From: Phialocephala subalpina
Lineage: Eukaryota; Ascomycota; Leotiomycetes; Helotiales; Mollisiaceae
Assembly (NCBI GenBank): GCA_900073065.1
Contig: FJOG01000019.1
Location: 259,052-282,241 of the forward strand
DNA length: 23,190 nt
Direction of reading: 5' to 3'
Part shown: positions 19,121 to 23,190 of the stretch, piece after piece
Layout: every line of letters starts with the position of its first letter
Numbering within the stretch: the stretch's first letter is position 1
Notes under the pieces: model-generated
The model's database searches: none
Told to the model about the DNA's origin: nothing
What the model saw: only the letters and a program-made list of their open reading frames with translations
Made by a program: the position numbers and the translations under genes

Positions 19121-20140
19121 CACGAGTACTTCGTAGTTGACGGTAGTTTGGGTTTCACTGGGGTCAAGAACAGGTTCGAAGTGGTTTTCGTGTTGATTAG
19201 AAATGCAATTCTGTTACTAGTATCAGAATTGGAACCCGGAGACATTTCAAGCAATAACATACCACGTCGGTTGAATATTGAGCCGAGCCCTGAGCTGGAT
19301 AGAGCCTAACTTAAAAGGGGACTGAAAATCTCGTACGGAAGTACGGAAGGGGTTAGAAGAAACTAGCATTACCCTGCCTGCCTCCCAACGACCTAAAATG
19401 ATTGATAGCGTTTGGATTTATGGTTTTATGGGTCGGAACCATGCGACAGCTTCTCTGAGCGGCCCGGTCGGCCTTTTGGGACAAGGTGGCATGGGGCAAA
19501 ATGTGGTCTGTGTATCAGGTCCAGGTGCCAGTAGAAGGTTCAATAACCTCGTCAGCCCTTGAATGTCCACCAGAACTGTGGTTTCTATTTGCTAAATCCA
19601 TTGTCAACTCCCTTATAGAGGTCGGACGCATCCAGGGGATAGTTCAGACAGATATCTGGGATGCATGGGTAGCTTGGCTCAGCTCCTTCTCCTAGAAGTT
19701 ACCAGTGCCGAAACCCAAAAGTCTCCGAAAACAACATTTAAGGAACTCAAGACTCCCCGAAGCCGATTCTCCAAACCCAAAACAACTCTTCGCCAAGCCT
19801 AACCCTCGTACTCGGACCACAGCCCCCGTTCTCCATAAGTTTCCTGCATTGGTATGCAGAATCCCGCCACTTCAAGGGAGAAGCCACGCTCGATTGCGTA
19901 GTAGATTCAGTTACCGAGACCAGCAATGCGACAGAAGGGGGAAAAGTGAAGCTTTATAGGAAATCTGTCGACGCCAACCCCTTCACAACGTTAAGTAAGA
20001 CATCCAGCCAAGTAAGGGACTGGGATGAGAGTGATGGATGATGCAAAATTACGGCCTTTGATTGGTTTTTTTTAATAGAATGCTATGATGATTATTTAGT
20101 TGTTCAAGAATCCGCGTCTGGAGGGTCTTCAAGTTTTGAT
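19121..20140. other. Region with unassigned coding-like fragments
   Basis: About 1 kb with no recognised gene. Two plus-strand frames look somewhat protein-like. One is 19486-19695 (containing ALECPPELWFLFAKSIVNSL). The other is a frame ending at TGA 20039-20041 that includes FLHWYAESRHFKGEATLDCV and VKLYRKSVDANPFTTL. They may be remnants of one or two decayed genes. A short direct repeat, GTACGGAA, occurs twice at about 19336-19350. Confidence 0.25.
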
Positions 20141-20299
20141 AATTTTATCCAATAGGTGGCACCTCTTATGCGCTCGCCGTTTCGCTCGCTGTTTCTGCGA
20201 CGTGCAACAAAGAACAGAAAGCATAGATGATGAAGGGGACGCAGCTGCCACAGAGGCTGGAAGAGGAGATGGCTCTGCGGGCAAAGATTCGTCTGAAGG

Positions 20300-21328
20300 C
20301 CCTCTAGCCTCGGCCCTCTTCATCGGGTTTTCCTTTTTGGGATACCCCCGTCTCTCTCCAAGGTTTGCAAAACCAACTTTTCAGCGTCTTTATGCTTTTT
20401 ACTATCTTCACAAATCTAATCCAACAAATCATGCCCCACTTCGTCACCTAACGCTCTCTCTATGAAGCCAGCGAACGACCGTTAAAGACTTATTTCTGGC
20501 AAGCTTTTATAACTAGCAATATCATCGTCAAATTACCATAGAATATACTTTGCGTAGTAGTGATTTTCTTCTGCTTTTATTACCCGATCGGCATACATAA
20601 GAATGCCATTAACGCAAGGCAAACTACCGAGCGAGGAGGTCTGTTTTTCCTCTTTATCTGGATATTCCTTATCTTACTTCCACTTTCACTAATATAGTCA
20701 TCGCGGTCATCGAAACTGTAGCAGCAAGAGAAAATATTAGTAGCATGCTCTTCTCTATATGCCTAATCTTCTGCGGCGTGCTGGCTAGTCTTATATCTTT
20801 GCCCGGGTTCTAGATCTTCATATATCGCCTCAGTCCGTTTACTTATCTCGTCGATGGCATTCTCTCTACCGGCCTTGCAAATACGCAAGTGATATGCTCA
20901 GATATCGAACTCCTCTATTTTTCTCTGCCGAGTGGAAAGACTTGCAGCGAATATCTCTAAATTTATATCTTGTTCGCAGGCGGATATGCTCAGAACCCTA
21001 TAGTAATGACGGACTACCAGTTTTGTACGGTTATAGACACTAATTTGTTACTGGCGGGCATGGGACTAATTATAAGTTAAGATAAAGGAACTTTGGGATT
21101 ATGTGGGCGCTTATTGTTTTTAATGTAGCGGCAGCTATCCCTCTGTATTGGTGGTTGAGGGTGCCAAAGACGAGTAAAGAGGAGAAGGAGATGCCAGTTG
21201 TGCAGGGTGCTGGCGGTGAGGAATGGAAGGGGAAGGAGAACGAGGCTGACGGTTGGGTTGTTAATGTTGTTGGGAGTGAGAGCAGTGAGAAGGTGCCGAG
21301 TGCTCCGATGCCTTCGGCTAGGAAGTGA
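20300..21328 (+). pseudogene. PDR-type (ABCG) multidrug ABC transporter, C-terminal half, degraded
   Basis: This is the second membrane domain of a pleiotropic-drug-resistance ABC transporter, an ATP-driven plasma-membrane exporter. The pieces run in order over several frames: [28 protein letters not shown] with [11 protein letters not shown] and RSLYEASERPLKTYFWQAF, GGLFFLFIWIFLI, VIAVIETVAARENISSMLFS. Then come IFCGVLASLISLPGF, IFIYRLSPFTYLVDGILSTG, LPSGKTCSEYL, and [20 protein letters not shown] before a hydrophilic tail ending at 21328. Stops replace Trp or Gln in several places (VT-stop-RSLYE, LP-stop-NILC, PGF-stop-IFIY), consistent with G-to-A or C-to-T change, and there are frameshifts. 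The nucleotide-binding domains and first membrane domain are absent from the window. The part before ALFIGFSF (20100-20300) cannot be aligned confidently. Confidence 0.85.
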
Positions 21329-21414
21329 GGGGTTGAATGTTGGCATTGAAAATTTACATTATCATAAAGTAGTTATAGATTAGATATAGTACCCGAATAA
21401 AGAGTAATTGGGAG

Positions 21415-21664
21415 CCCTTAACATTTTGCCTGTATAGTACTTGTTACTTTGCTATATCAGCGTAGTTTCTCTTCTGTTCTTGGATTGATTCTATATCGCT
21501 TACAAATTTCCTTTTTTCATTATATTCACATAGAGTGTGTAGATATTTAGACAAAAACATTATAGATTTGGCTTAGTCGTATAAAAGTTACGCAACGTTT
21601 CCAGGTGCAATTCTTTGTGACAGTTGCCGTTCGGCTGATTCACTTTCCTCCTCTCCCCAAAGCA
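21415..21664 (+). repeat. 250-bp direct tandem repeat, copy 1
   Basis: Begins CCCTTAACATTTTGCC and ends CTCTCCCCAAAGCA. It is immediately followed by an apparently identical copy. No coding potential recognised. Confidence 0.95.
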
Positions 21665-21914
21665 CCCTTAACATTTTGCCTGTATAGTACTTGTTACTTT
21701 GCTATATCAGCGTAGTTTCTCTTCTGTTCTTGGATTGATTCTATATCGCTTACAAATTTCCTTTTTTCATTATATTCACATAGAGTGTGTAGATATTTAG
21801 ACAAAAACATTATAGATTTGGCTTAGTCGTATAAAAGTTACGCAACGTTTCCAGGTGCAATTCTTTGTGACAGTTGCCGTTCGGCTGATTCACTTTCCTC
21901 CTCTCCCCAAAGCA
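21665..21914 (+). repeat. 250-bp direct tandem repeat, copy 2
   Basis: I find no difference from copy 1 on reading. It is single-copy sequence on either side. The repeat may be a real recent duplication or an assembly artefact. Confidence 0.95.
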
Positions 21915-22327
21915 TTCTTCTCATTGGTTAATGAGGCAAACCGATGCGGAACCCATGCAAGTCCACGCTTCGCCGGCCCCAATACAACAAACCTGCGCGC
22001 CGAAAACGAAATTTGCGGATGTGAGGCTCGTGAGCTTAACACAGAATACCAGAGTGCGAAAAATCCTGTCTTTAGACTCTGCTCCATATTTACTCCGATA
22101 TTGAGCATATACTTCTCCATTAAGACCAGTCCGCCGTGTTCATCAGCCAAATCACATTCGGCAGCCACTCCAAGCCCAGGCTTCATACCAAGTGCAACCG
22201 CAAGACAACGCCAGGTACTAGCAGTATTTGAAAGCGCAAGACAGGATAGAATAGGAGTTGAGTAGGAGTTATCATATGGCACCGCGAGCGTCGCGCGTAT
22301 TTCATTCCGATATTTCAAAAGGGCCAT
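21890..22327 (-). CDS. Unassigned open frame, 145 codons
   Basis: It starts at ATG 22327 (MALLKYRNEIRATLAVPYD) and stops inside the second copy of the tandem repeat. The middle part (DLADEHGGLVLMEKYMLNIG) looks reasonably protein-like, but I recognise no family, signal or membrane segment. The opposite strand is also open over 21855-22265, so at most one is real and possibly neither. Treat as a doubtful hypothetical. Confidence 0.2.
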   Translation of the reverse strand: MALLKYRNEIRATLAVPYDNSYSTPILSCLALSNTASTWRCLAVALGMKPGLGVAAECDLADEHGGLVLMEKYMLNIGVNMEQSLKTGFFALWYSVLSSRASHPQISFSARRFVVLGPAKRGLAWVPHRFASLTNEKNALGRGGK

Positions 22328-22469
22328 ACATTTTTATTGTCTAGGGTGGATCCTTCATAGCATATGTACTTAGATGAAATAGAGCAGAGCTTTCAGGTCA
22401 CAAGGCGTGACTACGTCTCAAAAGGAGGCTTAACCCTTCGCTTAAACGATTATTTGGTTCACATAAATC

Positions 22470-23190
22470 AATCAAATCATCCTTTATTATATAACTACTT
22501 TCTTATAATCGAGGGGTATTAGAAAGCGGCCGGAGTAGGCTATAAATCATACCAATATAACATAAGATTAATAACTTCATATTCCTTCTTATTATTTGTT
22601 TCTTAAATATCTTCAAAATTAAAATCCTCTAAAGGATAAAAGCGAGAAATATAATATAAAAACTTTCAAATAATTTTTATTCGAAAGTTATTTATTATAA
22701 TTTTATATTCTTTAAAAAAACTTTTAAAAATATAAAACCTCTTATAATTTATCTTTAATAATATTAATTCTAATAAAGGGAATATTTTCTAATTTTTTAA
22801 TTTTTAAAATAAAATTTAAAATAAATATTTTATTAATATTATTTATTAAAAGAATTTCTTCGAAATTCATTATAAAAAATAAGAATTTTTATATAAATTA
22901 TATTATAATATTATAAAATATATTTAATTTAAAAATTTTTATTAAGAATAAATTATAAAAAATTATTAATTTATTCGATATAATAATTACTTATAATAAA
23001 TTATTTCTTATATTATTTTATTTTAATTAAAAATTAAAATTAAAAATAAATTATTATTTTATATTTCGATTTTAATTTATTTAAAATTATATTTTACGAA
23101 TTATTAGAAATAATTATTATATTAAATTTAAAAAAGATTTTTTGTTTAGAAATAATAATCCGAAATTATTATAATAAATTATATAATTCT
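22470..23190. other. AT-rich block, right edge
   Basis: The sequence turns almost entirely A/T and runs out of the window with no coding frame. It is likely a RIP-degraded repeat island like the block at the left edge. No terminal repeats of an element are visible within the window. Confidence 0.65.

Noticed and set aside
19486..19959. Two consecutive plus-strand open frames as real genes
   Set aside because: No start context, domain or conserved motif is visible. Listed only as possible remnants.
21855..22265. Plus-strand open frame of 136 codons
   Set aside because: It begins inside the tandem repeat and is antisense to an equally unassigned minus frame. No motif supports it.
1..23190. 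tRNA, rRNA, CRISPR or viral sequence
   Set aside because: None was recognised on either strand. The repeats found are terminal inverted repeats, one tandem duplication and low-complexity tracts.

Overview
The window looks like accessory DNA from a filamentous ascomycete (Pezizomycotina). The evidence is short introns of about 50-95 nt with CTRAY branch points, protein families typical of these fungi, and a mosaic of gene-bearing DNA at ordinary base composition with very AT-rich blocks (about 1-395, 2570-3220, 15345-15980 and 22470-23190). The broken genes and transposon carry many nonsense codons explained by C-to-T or G-to-A change (CAG/CAA to TAG/TAA, TGG to TAG/TGA), as expected from repeat-induced point mutation (RIP). 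The species cannot be named from what is visible.

Left third (1-6.1 kb). Three genes appear intact: an AKR7-type aldo/keto reductase (minus strand, 942-2005, one intron), a bZIP/DUF3425 regulator (minus strand, 3447-4570, one intron that splits the basic region) and a short-chain dehydrogenase (plus strand, 5110-6073, two introns, the second apparently GC-AG). The regulator and the dehydrogenase diverge from a shared 539-bp promoter region. Between the reductase and the regulator lies an AT-rich element that is one near-complete palindrome of about 711 bp, flanked by a 5-bp target duplication.

Middle and right (6.3-21.3 kb). Every recognisable gene is broken: a type-B carboxylesterase whose nucleophile serine codon is mutated; a secreted GH106-type alpha-L-rhamnosidase-like enzyme; a GH3 beta-glucosidase interrupted by a 1302-bp Tc1/mariner DD34E transposon, shifted at a 13-C run and cut off at its 3' end beside a second, non-autonomous TA-flanked element; an aryl-alcohol-dehydrogenase-type aldo/keto reductase; a zinc-free medium-chain oxidoreductase; and the C-terminal half of a PDR-type ABC transporter. 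A perfect 250-bp tandem duplication follows, then AT-rich DNA to the end.

Read together, the genes resemble a decayed cluster for taking apart or detoxifying a plant glycoside: rhamnosidase and glucosidase for the sugars, esterase for acyl groups, several NAD(P)H oxidoreductases for the aglycone, an efflux pump and a bZIP regulator. Each family assignment rests on motifs seen in the translation. The joint pathway is inference. I found no tRNA, rRNA, CRISPR array or viral sequence, and no wholly new system beyond this relic cluster and the unusual mobile elements.
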